Positions 44,878-53,918 of a DNA stretch of 64,000 nucleotides are shown here, in pieces. The notes under the pieces were generated by a model that ran no database searches, was not told the DNA's origin, and saw nothing but the letters and a program-made list of their open reading frames with translations. The translations under genes and the position numbers were made by a program. This DNA comes from Paracoccaceae bacterium (GTDB taxonomy: Bacteria; Pseudomonadota; Alphaproteobacteria; Rhodobacterales; Rhodobacteraceae): the NCBI GenBank assembly GCA_009773375.1, contig WRPH01000001.1, positions 62,001 to 126,000 of the forward strand. Reading direction: 5' to 3'. How positions within the stretch are numbered: the stretch's first letter is position 1; the number at the start of each line of letters is the position of its first letter.

Positions 44878-45828
44878 ATGAAACTGGAAAGCGAACACCT
44901 CGAAATTCTGGCGATGATCGTCGAAAAGGGCGGTCTGACCGAAGGCGCAGATGCTTTGGGCAAATCGCAGCCCTCGGTGTCTCGCACGATTGCCCTGCTG
45001 GAACAACGGGTTGGCGTGCCTTTGTTCGAACCGGGCCGCCGCCCGCTGCGGCCAACGGAACTGGGGGCCAGTCTCGCCCGCCTTGGCAGCCGCATCCATG
45101 CGCTGAACCTTGAGGCGCGGCAGCTGGTGGATCGCTACAGCAAAGGGCAGGCCGGGCGATTGCGCATCGGTGGCACGCCGATCTTCATGGATGGGGTGAT
45201 CGCCAGCATGATCGCCGAATTTCAGCGCCACCACAGCGATGTGCATATCGAACAATCCTACGGCTATGGCGATACGCTGCTGCCGCACCTGCGCAATGGC
45301 AGCCTTGATCTGGCGATCCTGCCGATGTCGGCGGCGCAAATTCCGCAGGATATGGTCTTTGTATCGCTGCTGGCCGGGCGCAACGTCATCGCCTGCCGCT
45401 CGGGCCATCCGTTGACGCGCAAGGGCACCATCACTCTGGCCGATATCGACCTGTTTCCATGGATCGCGCCCCCCGCCGACAGCCCGCTTTACCGCGATTT
45501 GCAGCGCGCGTTGGTTTCCATCGGGTCACAGGATTTCCGGGTGAACTTTTCTGGCGGCACCTTCGCCTCGATTGCCTCGGTGCTGGCCGGGTCGGATTCT
45601 CTGACGGTGCTGCCCTATTCGGTGGTGTTCCTGACCCGCAAGACCATGCAACTGGAGGCGCTGCCGTTGAAGATCGAACATCCCAACCGCCAGTTGGGCA
45701 TGTTGTTTGCCAAGGAAAGCGCCACCGCCCCGGCGCTGGCCCCGTTCAAAAGTTTCATCGCCGAACAATGCCGCCAGCTGGAGGCGCGGATTCAGCATGA
45801 TCAACAGGTCACCCGCCGCCGCGGATGA
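44878..45828 (+). CDS. LysR family regulator of the aromatic cluster
   Basis: LEILAMIVEKGGLTEGADALGKSQPSVSRTIALLEQRVGVPLFEPGRRPLRPTELG; divergent from maleylacetate reductase. Confidence 0.9.
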   Translation: MKLESEHLEILAMIVEKGGLTEGADALGKSQPSVSRTIALLEQRVGVPLFEPGRRPLRPTELGASLARLGSRIHALNLEARQLVDRYSKGQAGRLRIGGTPIFMDGVIASMIAEFQRHHSDVHIEQSYGYGDTLLPHLRNGSLDLAILPMSAAQIPQDMVFVSLLAGRNVIACRSGHPLTRKGTITLADIDLFPWIAPPADSPLYRDLQRALVSIGSQDFRVNFSGGTFASIASVLAGSDSLTVLPYSVVFLTRKTMQLEALPLKIEHPNRQLGMLFAKESATAPALAPFKSFIAEQCRQLEARIQHDQQVTRRRG

Positions 45829-45837
45829 CCGTTTGGG

Positions 45838-46170
45838 TTATTTAAGCGCGATATAGGTGGCCGGGTCCAGATGTGACACCCGGATCGCCACATGCACGCC
45901 GCTCGCCGCCTGCAACATGTTGCGCAGGTTTTGACACACCGCCAACACCGCCTCGCGGGTGCGCTCTGGCCTCGGCAGGATGAACATTTCCACATTCACC
46001 AGCGGCAGATCCGGCATCGCCATCACCGGCAGCACGGCAAATTGGCAGGCCGCGATATCCACCTTCAGATCGGCGCACAGCATATCGCGGATCGGCTTCA
46101 GCGCGGTCGTCAACGCGGTGCGGTGGTCTGCAAACAGAGTCTCTTCAACGTAAATCTTGACGTTTGGCAC
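45838..46170 (-). CDS. tautomerase-superfamily-like small protein
   Basis: 110 aa starting MPNVKIYVEETLFADHRTALTTAL (Pro after Met); between LysR and dioxygenase genes. Confidence 0.6.
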   Translation of the reverse strand: MPNVKIYVEETLFADHRTALTTALKPIRDMLCADLKVDIAACQFAVLPVMAMPDLPLVNVEMFILPRPERTREAVLAVCQNLRNMLQAASGVHVAIRVSHLDPATYIALK

Positions 46171-46188
46171 GCGCGGCCTTCCTTTCGA

Positions 46189-47028
46189 TCAAACTGGCGT
46201 CAGCACGAAATCGAAGGGCGACCGCCAGATGGTCTGGCCATCGTTCACATGCTCAAACGGCGCGATCAGGGTCTTTTTCACCCCGAACACCGCATCCGAG
46301 CTCAGATAGGTATCGTCGCCAACGAACGTGTGCGTCACCAGCTTTTCAAAGCCCTTGGCGGTGACCAGATAGTGCATATGCGCCGGGCGATAGGGGTGGC
46401 GGCCAAGATGGTTCAGCATCTGCCCGACCGGGCCATCATCCGGGATCGGGTAGGACACCGGCTTGATACCCTGAAACGCATAGCGCCCGTCCGCCCCGGT
46501 GATGAACACGCCGCGATTGTTCCATTTCGGCTGAATGTCGGGCTGCTGCACATCATAAAAGCCGTCGGCATTATCCGACCACACATCAACCCGCGCGCCT
46601 GCAATCGGGTTGCCGTGCAGGTCGATCACCATGCCTTCGAACCGGCAGCTTTCGCCCTTGCCATCCAGGCTGATATTGCTGCCCATCGGCAATTCCGGCG
46701 CGTTATCAACATGGAACGGGCCAAAGACGGTGTTCTCCGTAGCACCCGCCGGACGGCGGTTGTTGATCGCATCGACCAGCATCGAAAAGCCCAGCACGTC
46801 CGACAGCAGGATGAACTCCTGCCGTTCGCCGCTGCAAATCTGGCCGGTCTTGGTCAGGAACTCTATCGCGATATCCCACTCGGCTTGGCTAAGGTGCACA
46901 TCCTTGGCGAAAGCGTGCAAGTGTTTGACAAGGCTTGCCATAACCTGCGCCAGACGCGGGTTGATGTTCTGCCCCATCCGGGCGTTGACCGCCTCGACCG
47001 AGGCGTCTTCGGTGAAATACTGGCTCAT
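46189..47028 (-). CDS. intradiol dioxygenase, probable hydroxyquinol 1,2-dioxygenase
   Basis: TENTVFGPFHVDNAPELPMG; GARVDVWSDNADGFYDVQ; RHPYRPAHMHYLVTAKGFEKLVTHTFVGDDTYLSSDAVFGVK. Confidence 0.88.
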   Translation of the reverse strand: MSQYFTEDASVEAVNARMGQNINPRLAQVMASLVKHLHAFAKDVHLSQAEWDIAIEFLTKTGQICSGERQEFILLSDVLGFSMLVDAINNRRPAGATENTVFGPFHVDNAPELPMGSNISLDGKGESCRFEGMVIDLHGNPIAGARVDVWSDNADGFYDVQQPDIQPKWNNRGVFITGADGRYAFQGIKPVSYPIPDDGPVGQMLNHLGRHPYRPAHMHYLVTAKGFEKLVTHTFVGDDTYLSSDAVFGVKKTLIAPFEHVNDGQTIWRSPFDFVLTPV

Positions 47029-47054
47029 ATCAGGGACCTTTCAGGGAAAGACAG

Positions 47055-48098
47055 TCAGACTTTGGAGGCTTTGACGCGCAGATGCGCGGGCGGACGATGG
47101 CGCAGCGGGAACGGGTCAACCCCGGTGCGGGCGGTGAACAACCCCCACAACCCGCCGCGCGCAAACAGCATGATGGCGATGCCGATCAGCCCCAGCACGA
47201 TCAGGTAAACCGTGCCGTAATCCGCCAGCAGCCGTTGCAGGATGTAGAACACCACCACGCCGACAATCGGACCGGGCAGCGTGCCGATGCCACCGATCAC
47301 CACCACGAAAATCACGAAGGCGGTCCAGTCCAGCACCGAAAACGCGGCATCCGGGGTCACGCGGGTAATCTGGATGAAGATCAGCGCGCCACACAGACCG
47401 GTGCCGAATGCCGTCAGCAGGAACACCGCCAGCTTCAGCCGCTGCGGGTCCACCCCGACCGACCGCGCCGCCTGCACGTTGTCGCGGATCGCTTGCAGCC
47501 CCAGCCCCATGCGGGACCGCAGGAACACATAAGACGCCACCAGCATCACCACCGCCAGCCCCAGCGCCAGCCAATAGGTCACCGCATCGGCAGCGGCGGC
47601 TGAACTGATGTCCAGCACATCCTTCACCCACGGCACGCCGAACATATCCTTCGTCGTCCCCTTCGGCAGCGAGGTGCCGGTGCCACCGCCCAGCGCCTTC
47701 CATTGCCCCGCCAGCAACCGCGCGATGTCGGCCACCACCCAGGTGCCAATCGCAAAATACGCGCCGTGCAGACGGAAGGCGAAAAACGCCATCGGCACCG
47801 CAAACAACATCGCCGCCAGCCCGCCCACCAGCACGCCCAGTAGCGGGTCCATCCCCCACAGGATCACGGCGGCGAACATGAAATAGGCCCCGATGCCGAC
47901 AAAGGCTTGCTGACCAACCGAAACCAGACCGGCAAACCCCGCCAGCATGTTCCAGTTCATCGCCAACACCAGCAGGGTCAGCACCCCGAACAGGTCTTGC
48001 GTCACCGCGCGTGGCGCGATCAGCGGCACCGCGATCAGCGCCGCCAGCAGCAGCAGGCCAAGCACGACCGAGACGGGTTTGGAAACAGATAAAGCCAT
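47055..48098 (-). CDS. branched-chain-type ABC transporter permease (LivM family)
   Basis: Multi-TM; NWNMLAGFAGLVSVGQQAFVGIGAYFMF; SRMGLGLQAIRDNVQAARSVGVDPQRLKL. Confidence 0.92.
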   Translation of the reverse strand: MALSVSKPVSVVLGLLLLAALIAVPLIAPRAVTQDLFGVLTLLVLAMNWNMLAGFAGLVSVGQQAFVGIGAYFMFAAVILWGMDPLLGVLVGGLAAMLFAVPMAFFAFRLHGAYFAIGTWVVADIARLLAGQWKALGGGTGTSLPKGTTKDMFGVPWVKDVLDISSAAAADAVTYWLALGLAVVMLVASYVFLRSRMGLGLQAIRDNVQAARSVGVDPQRLKLAVFLLTAFGTGLCGALIFIQITRVTPDAAFSVLDWTAFVIFVVVIGGIGTLPGPIVGVVVFYILQRLLADYGTVYLIVLGLIGIAIMLFARGGLWGLFTARTGVDPFPLRHRPPAHLRVKASKV

Positions 48099-48105
48099 GT
48101 GATCC

Positions 48106-48969
48106 TCAATCATTCGCGCGCGGGAACAGGCCGCGCGGGCGCAACAGCAGCACCAGCACGAAGGCGATATGGCCCGACAAAATCTGCCATTCCGGGTTGA
48201 TCGCCGCGCCAAACGCCTGCGCCACCCCAATCACGATACCCCCCGCCAGCGTGCCCCACAGGCTGCCAAGCCCGCCGATGATCACCGCCTCAAAGGCATA
48301 GAGCAGCCGCGCCGGGCCAATCGACGGATCGAAATTTGCTCGCGTTCCCAGATACATCGCCGCAATCGTTGCCACCACCATCGCAATGCCGGTCGCCATC
48401 GCGAACACGTTGCTGGGCCGGATGCCCATCAGTTGCACCGTGGTCGCATCGTCCGAGGTCGCCCGGAACGCCCGCCCCAAAGCGGTGCGATAGAACAGCT
48501 GGTTCAGCGCAAAGATCACCGCCACCGCCGAGGCCAGCGTCAAAAGCGGCATCACCCCCACCGCAATTGGCCCGAATTGCAGCGACTGAGCTTCAATCGG
48601 CCCCGCCGTCAGCTTCTGGCTGTTGGCGGAATAGGTCTCCAGCAGCCCGTTCTGGATCACCACCGACAGGCCAAACGTCACCAAAAGCGGCGGCAGAATA
48701 TCTTCGCCCAGCACCCGGTTCAGCACATAGGTTTGCAGCAGCCAGCCGACACAAAACATCACCGGCGCAGCGATCAGCACCGCCACAAACGGATGCAGCC
48801 CCAGCGCGCCCATCACGCCCAAGATCAGATAGGCGGCCAGAACGATCAGGTCGCCATGCGCCAGATTGACCAGCCGCATGATGCCGAACACCAGGCTCAA
48901 CCCCGCCGCGAACAGCGCATAAAGCCCGCCCAGCAGAATGCCTTGTACCAAAGTATCCATCCAGATCAT
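48106..48969 (-). CDS. branched-chain-type ABC transporter permease (LivH family)
   Basis: GILLGGLYALFAAGLSLVFGIMRLVNLAHGDLIVLAAYL. Confidence 0.93.
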   Translation of the reverse strand: MIWMDTLVQGILLGGLYALFAAGLSLVFGIMRLVNLAHGDLIVLAAYLILGVMGALGLHPFVAVLIAAPVMFCVGWLLQTYVLNRVLGEDILPPLLVTFGLSVVIQNGLLETYSANSQKLTAGPIEAQSLQFGPIAVGVMPLLTLASAVAVIFALNQLFYRTALGRAFRATSDDATTVQLMGIRPSNVFAMATGIAMVVATIAAMYLGTRANFDPSIGPARLLYAFEAVIIGGLGSLWGTLAGGIVIGVAQAFGAAINPEWQILSGHIAFVLVLLLRPRGLFPRAND

Positions 48970-49676
48970 GCGCTTACTCCGAAATAGGCGTCGTGGATGG
49001 CTTCGCGCGACAGCGTCGCAGGCGTGCCGGTCAGCGTCACCCGGCCTTCCATCATGCAATAGACCCGGTCGGCGATTTTAAGCGCCTGACCAATATCCTG
49101 TTCCACCACGATCATCGACGCACCGCTGGCCTTGATCTTTGGCACCGCCGCGTAAATGTCGCGGATGATCACCGGCGCAAGGCCCAGCGAAATCTCGTCG
49201 CACAGCAGCACGCGCGGATTGCTCATCAGCGCGCGGCCAATCGCCACCATCTGTTGCTGCCCCCCCGAAAGCGCCGTGCCGGGCGACAACCGACGCTCTT
49301 TCAGGATCGGAAACAGATCGTAGATCGCCTCCAGATTCCATGGTCCGGCGACCTTGCGCGCATGCGCGCCGATCAGCAGGTTTTCCTCCACCGTCAAGGA
49401 CGGGAACAGCTTGCGCCCCTCCGGCACCATCGCCACGCCCGCCATCAGCACATCCGGCGCGGCAAGCTTTGAAATAGGCGCCCCCTCCAGGGCAATCACG
49501 CCAGAAGCCGCCCGCACGATGCCAGTGATCGCCCGCATCAGCGTGGTTTTCCCCGCGCCATTCGCTCCAATGATCGCCACGGTTTCCCCGGCGTTCAGGG
49601 TCAGATCAACGCCGAACAGCGCCTGAAAATCCCCGTAATTCGCGGTCAGCCCTGCAATATTCAACAAAGCGGTCAT
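48966..49676 (-). CDS. ABC transporter ATP-binding protein (LivF family)
   Basis: TVAIIGANGAGKTTLMRAITGI; LSGGQQQMVAIGRALMSNPRVLLCDEISLGLAP. Confidence 0.94.
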   Translation of the reverse strand: MTALLNIAGLTANYGDFQALFGVDLTLNAGETVAIIGANGAGKTTLMRAITGIVRAASGVIALEGAPISKLAAPDVLMAGVAMVPEGRKLFPSLTVEENLLIGAHARKVAGPWNLEAIYDLFPILKERRLSPGTALSGGQQQMVAIGRALMSNPRVLLCDEISLGLAPVIIRDIYAAVPKIKASGASMIVVEQDIGQALKIADRVYCMMEGRVTLTGTPATLSREAIHDAYFGVSA

Positions 49677-50392
49677 GCCTCGATCCCCAGATAAATCTCG
49701 CGCACTTCGGGCGAGGCCATCACCGCCGCCGGTTCACCGATCATCAGCATTTTACCGAAATTCAGCACCATCAGCCGTTCCACCACCGAATTCAGCGCGT
49801 GCAGCACATGTTCGATCCAGATGATCGCGGTGCCCTCTGCGTGGATCTGCCGGATCGTCGCCACCAACTCGTGACACTCGCCTTCGGTCAGACCGCCCGC
49901 AATTTCATCCAGCAGGATCACCCGTGGCGCCGTCGCCATCGCCCGCGCCAGCTCCAGCCGCTTGCGCTGCAACAGCGGCAGCGCACCGGAAACCTTGTCG
50001 GCCTGCACCGCCAGACCCGTGCGGCCCAGAATATCCATGCAGAACTCCGGCGCGTCGTGGCCGGAAATTGCACCGCCAAACCGCGCCGCCACCAGCAGAT
50101 TTTCGTAAACCGTCAGATGCCCGAACGGCTGCGGAATCTGAAAGCTGCGCCCGATCCCCGCCGCGCAGCGCTGCATCGCGGTCTGGCTGGAAACGTCGCG
50201 GCCATCCAGAAACACCCGACCCTGATCGGGTTTCACATTGCCCGCGATCAGGTTGAACAGCGTCGATTTGCCAGCCCCGTTCGGCCCAATGATGCCAAGC
50301 GCCTCGCCCTTGGCCAGATCAAAGCTCACGGCATCCGTGACCTTCAGCGCGCCGAAAGATTTCGACACCGATTGCAGCGACAGGATTGGCAT
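49673..50392 (-). CDS. ABC transporter ATP-binding protein (LivG family)
   Basis: ALGIIGPNGAGKSTLFNLIAGNVKPDQGRVFLDGRDVSSQTA; GIGRSFQIPQPFGHLTVYENLLVAARFG. Confidence 0.94.
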   Translation of the reverse strand: MPILSLQSVSKSFGALKVTDAVSFDLAKGEALGIIGPNGAGKSTLFNLIAGNVKPDQGRVFLDGRDVSSQTAMQRCAAGIGRSFQIPQPFGHLTVYENLLVAARFGGAISGHDAPEFCMDILGRTGLAVQADKVSGALPLLQRKRLELARAMATAPRVILLDEIAGGLTEGECHELVATIRQIHAEGTAIIWIEHVLHALNSVVERLMVLNFGKMLMIGEPAAVMASPEVREIYLGIEA

Positions 50393-50446
50393 GTCTACAT
50401 TCCCAAAAGCTGCCCCGGCCGCATAAAGCCGCCGGGGCTGGTCTGT

Positions 50447-51712
50447 TCAGCGAAGGGTTTCCAGCGTGCCGGTCAGCGCGATTTCCGGCGCATTGGCGTT
50501 CTCAACGATGACCAGATCAAACGAGCCATCCTCCTTGCGCCGCCACTGACCACCGACCAGCGGGGTTTTCGTCACGTTCTTGCGGGCAAACGGCGGCACA
50601 TTTTCCTGACCCCAGGCGATCTTGCCGACCACCGTATCCAGATTGGTCGCGCCAATCGCTGCGGCCAAGGCATCGCCGTCGGTGGCATCTTCGACCCGCT
50701 TCAGCGCATCAATCGCCACTTCGAACAGCGCATGCACAAAGCCCAGCGGCATCGTCCACTGACGGCTTGCCGCCGCTTCAAACCCGGCCGCCACTTCAGC
50801 ACAGCTTTCGCCGGTCATCGAGGATTTGAACGGATGGTTCGGCGACCACCAGACTTCGCAGGTCAGATTATGACCCAACTCGCCCAGCGCCGCGACGCTT
50901 TCGGGGAACAGCAGCGCCTTGGCGATCGACACCAGCTTGGGCTTGTAGCCCTGCTGCGCGGCTTGGGTCCAGAAGGTGGTGAAATCCGGCGGGATCGGAA
51001 TGCCGACCAGAATCTCGCAATTCGCCGCCTTGAAGGCGTTGATCTGCGCCGAATAATCGTCGGTCAGGTTCTGGTAACGCCCGGTATCGGTCAGGTTATA
51101 CCCTGCCGCAGCCAGCGCCGGCGGCATGCCCACGTCGGACGCCCAGGCGTTGCCGTCGCCATCGTTCGGCCACAGCGCGCCGACGTTCTTGTTCGATTCA
51201 ATGGCGTTCCACATGTTCATGAACACCGAAACGTTGTCTTCCAGCCCCCAGAAGAAGTGGTAAACGTAGTCGAATTCCTGCCAGCTTGCCGGATCGGCGG
51301 GGTTACCCTGCTGGCCGATGAACCACGGCTGCCACGGTGCCACCGACGAAATCACCGGGATTTCCTCGGCCTCGGCCACGGTGCAAACCGGGTTGGTGGT
51401 TTCAGGCGTCGAGGCCACAAGGATCAGGTTCACCTCATCCCGGCTGATCAGTTCCCTGGCAACTTCAGCAGCGCGGTTGGGGTTGGATTGGCTATCTTTT
51501 ACGATAACTTCCACGTCCCAGCCCAGCGCCTTGGTCGCTTCCAGGAACTTGCCGACCACATAGTCATCCGCCTGCGAAAACGCCGACAGCGGGCCGGATT
51601 GCGGGCTGACATAACCGATCTTGATCTTGCCACTTGCGGCAAAGGCGGGCAGCGCAAGGCTGCTGGCGGCCACTGCCGCGCCAGTCTTCAACAGCGTTCT
51701 TCTGGTAAACAT
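50447..51712 (-). CDS. periplasmic substrate-binding protein of Liv-type (aromatic?) ABC transporter
   Basis: Signal MFTRRTLLKTGAAVAASSLALPAFA (Tat-like RR); KIKIGYVSPQSGPLSAFSQADDYV...NPNRAAEVARELISRDEVNLILVASTPETTNPVC. Confidence 0.9.
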   Translation of the reverse strand: MFTRRTLLKTGAAVAASSLALPAFAASGKIKIGYVSPQSGPLSAFSQADDYVVGKFLEATKALGWDVEVIVKDSQSNPNRAAEVARELISRDEVNLILVASTPETTNPVCTVAEAEEIPVISSVAPWQPWFIGQQGNPADPASWQEFDYVYHFFWGLEDNVSVFMNMWNAIESNKNVGALWPNDGDGNAWASDVGMPPALAAAGYNLTDTGRYQNLTDDYSAQINAFKAANCEILVGIPIPPDFTTFWTQAAQQGYKPKLVSIAKALLFPESVAALGELGHNLTCEVWWSPNHPFKSSMTGESCAEVAAGFEAAASRQWTMPLGFVHALFEVAIDALKRVEDATDGDALAAAIGATNLDTVVGKIAWGQENVPPFARKNVTKTPLVGGQWRRKEDGSFDLVIVENANAPEIALTGTLETLR

Positions 51713-51888
51713 CGCGTTTCCTCCCTGATGTTTGTTCTGATGCCAAACCGCGCATGGCTCGGACAGACCGGCTGCCTCCACAGCCGATCTTGCGTCGCGG
51801 TCGCAAGCTGCCCGCAGCCTATGCCGCAACAATTGGTAAGAAGATCACTTCACGCAGCAGTTATATCGCGTTGCGTTATGAAATCCGT

Positions 51889-53541
51889 TCACGCGGCAAC
51901 CGCTGCGCGCACATGCAAACGGCCCATCACCTCATCAAAGCGGTGGCGCAGTTCTTCAGCGGTGGCCGCGGTCGCCGCAACATAGAAATCCGGCCGCAGC
52001 AGCACGAATGTCGCGCCAATGCCGTTCAGCCATTTCGCATAGGTGCCTTCCGCATCGACCACGTCTCCAGCACTCCCCTGCGCGCCGATCCGCACCGAGC
52101 GCCCGCCCAAAGCCGCCAGTTGCGCCCGCTGCACGGCATCCAGTGCCGCCGCCGGGTCAGCCTCCAGCCCCAGCACCATCCAGCCAAAGCCCACGGCCTG
52201 ATCAAACCGATCCCGCTTGCCGTTGGCCTCGACCACACCCTGAACCGACAACTCCCCGGCATGCGCGGCATCAGCGCACCACGCCCCCGGGCCCAACTGG
52301 CAAATATCGGTCGGCACCGGCGTAAAGTTGCGCGCCGCCAGATCGGCTTTCATCACCCGATCCCGCTCTGCCGCCGCTTCCGGATCGGAAATGCAGATGA
52401 TCTTGCCCAGTTCCTGACTGAAATTGATGTAATGCTTGGCGTGCTCCAGCCGCTCCGACGAATAGCTGTCCAGCGCATCGACGCCGATCTTGCCATCCAG
52501 AATCGCGTTCAACCGCCAGCCCAGCGCAAAGGCATCGCGCAGACCCGCACACATGCCCTCGCCGGCAAAGGGCGGCATCAGGTGGGCAGCATCGCCCGCC
52601 AAGGCGCAGCGGCCCTTGTTCCAAACCTTCGCCCAACGCGCCTGAAACCGATACACCGCGCTGCGCTCCAGCTCAGCATTGTCCGGCGTCAGCCCCCACG
52701 GTGCCAGCAATTTCCAAGCCGTTTCCGGCGTTTGCATGTCTTCCACCGACTCGCCCGGCAGCACCATATATTCCCAACGCCGCCGACGCGGCCCACCAGC
52801 CACAGGGCCGGGGCCACCCGGAACAATCGTGGTCGGCCGCTTCGGATCGCACAACTGCCACTGCGCCGGTTCATCGCCGCGCGAGGCGACGTAATCGAAC
52901 TTCGGCAGCATATCGAGAATCAACCAATCGAAGAAATAGCCCTTGTCCTCGTTCTCAATCCCCAGCGCCTGCCGCACCATCGAATTCGCGCCATCGGCAC
53001 CAATCACGAACTTCGCCCGGATGCTGCGGGTTTCGGTGCTGTCAGGGTCTTCCGCCGCCGTGCGCTTCAGCGTCAGCGTCGCGCTGTCGGCATCCTGCAC
53101 CAGACCGGTCGCCTCAAAGCCGCGGATTTCGGTGATGCTTGCATACTGCCTGGCAATCCCTGCCAAGCGGGTTTCCAGTTCGGGCTGATTGAACCAATAG
53201 CGCACCCGCCACCCCGAGGCCGAGGTGGATTGCCAGTCAACGATCTGCAAATTCTCGCCCTTGGCGTCTTTCCAGTAATACAGCTCATCATGGTAGTTGA
53301 TCGCCGGATCGTTTTCGGAATCGATGCCCAGAACCGCCAGCAGACGGGCTATTTCGTGGTCAAAAGTCACGGCGCGCGGGCGGCCATAGCTGGGGGTCCA
53401 GCGTTCGATCAGGGTAACTTTCTTGCCTTCCTTGCCCAGCATGATCGCCAGAAACGTGCCAACCGGCCCGCCGCCAACAATGGCAACATCCGCGTCAAAT
53501 TCCGCGCCAGCCTGTGCTGCGCCCGTCTTGGTGGCCGACAT
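51889..53541 (-). CDS. FAD-dependent monooxygenase (MhpA/resorcinol hydroxylase-like)
   Basis: DADVAIVGGGPVGTFLAIMLGKEGKKVTLIERW; FVIGADGANSMVRQALG; GRCALAGDAAHLMPPFAGEGMCAGLRDAFALGWRL. Confidence 0.88.
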   Translation of the reverse strand: MSATKTGAAQAGAEFDADVAIVGGGPVGTFLAIMLGKEGKKVTLIERWTPSYGRPRAVTFDHEIARLLAVLGIDSENDPAINYHDELYYWKDAKGENLQIVDWQSTSASGWRVRYWFNQPELETRLAGIARQYASITEIRGFEATGLVQDADSATLTLKRTAAEDPDSTETRSIRAKFVIGADGANSMVRQALGIENEDKGYFFDWLILDMLPKFDYVASRGDEPAQWQLCDPKRPTTIVPGGPGPVAGGPRRRRWEYMVLPGESVEDMQTPETAWKLLAPWGLTPDNAELERSAVYRFQARWAKVWNKGRCALAGDAAHLMPPFAGEGMCAGLRDAFALGWRLNAILDGKIGVDALDSYSSERLEHAKHYINFSQELGKIICISDPEAAAERDRVMKADLAARNFTPVPTDICQLGPGAWCADAAHAGELSVQGVVEANGKRDRFDQAVGFGWMVLGLEADPAAALDAVQRAQLAALGGRSVRIGAQGSAGDVVDAEGTYAKWLNGIGATFVLLRPDFYVAATAATAEELRHRFDEVMGRLHVRAAVAA

Positions 53542-53625
53542 GTTCATTCCTCCGCTGAGCAGGCCGCAACGGCCCTTCGTTCCCCATGACCCAGCCGCTC
53601 CCGTGGCAAGGATCACCTCTCATAA

Positions 53626-53639
53626 TTGATCTATATCAA
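53626..53639. promoter_or_regulatory. FNR/FnrL-type site
   Basis: TTGAT-CTAT-ATCAA exact to TTGATNNNNATCAA, 85 bp upstream of the monooxygenase start. Confidence 0.6.
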
Positions 53640-53918
53640 AAATGAATGTTCGTCAAGTTTGTAAACTCGTCACTTACATCAAAGCAAAGGCACCCCGAAG
53701 ATCCAAGACATCTATTTGTTTTCAATCATATTTCTCGTACAATCGCATTGCATGTGATGAATCCCTGCTGCAACGCGGCCAATTTCGCTGCACATGCGCG
53801 GCCACTTACCACCCCGCAGTCGAATCTGTTTTTCCATCCTCAAAGATGAATGCATTCACTTGCGAACCAGACGGCAAGCCGCTAAACCCCGACCATTACA
53901 GCCAGAAGGCCATTCGAC

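Noticed and set aside
49799-53589. Long plus-strand ORFs (728 and 611 aa) opposite livG/livK and the monooxygenase
   Set aside because: Antisense to well-recognised genes with codon-mirror composition; no recognisable domain.
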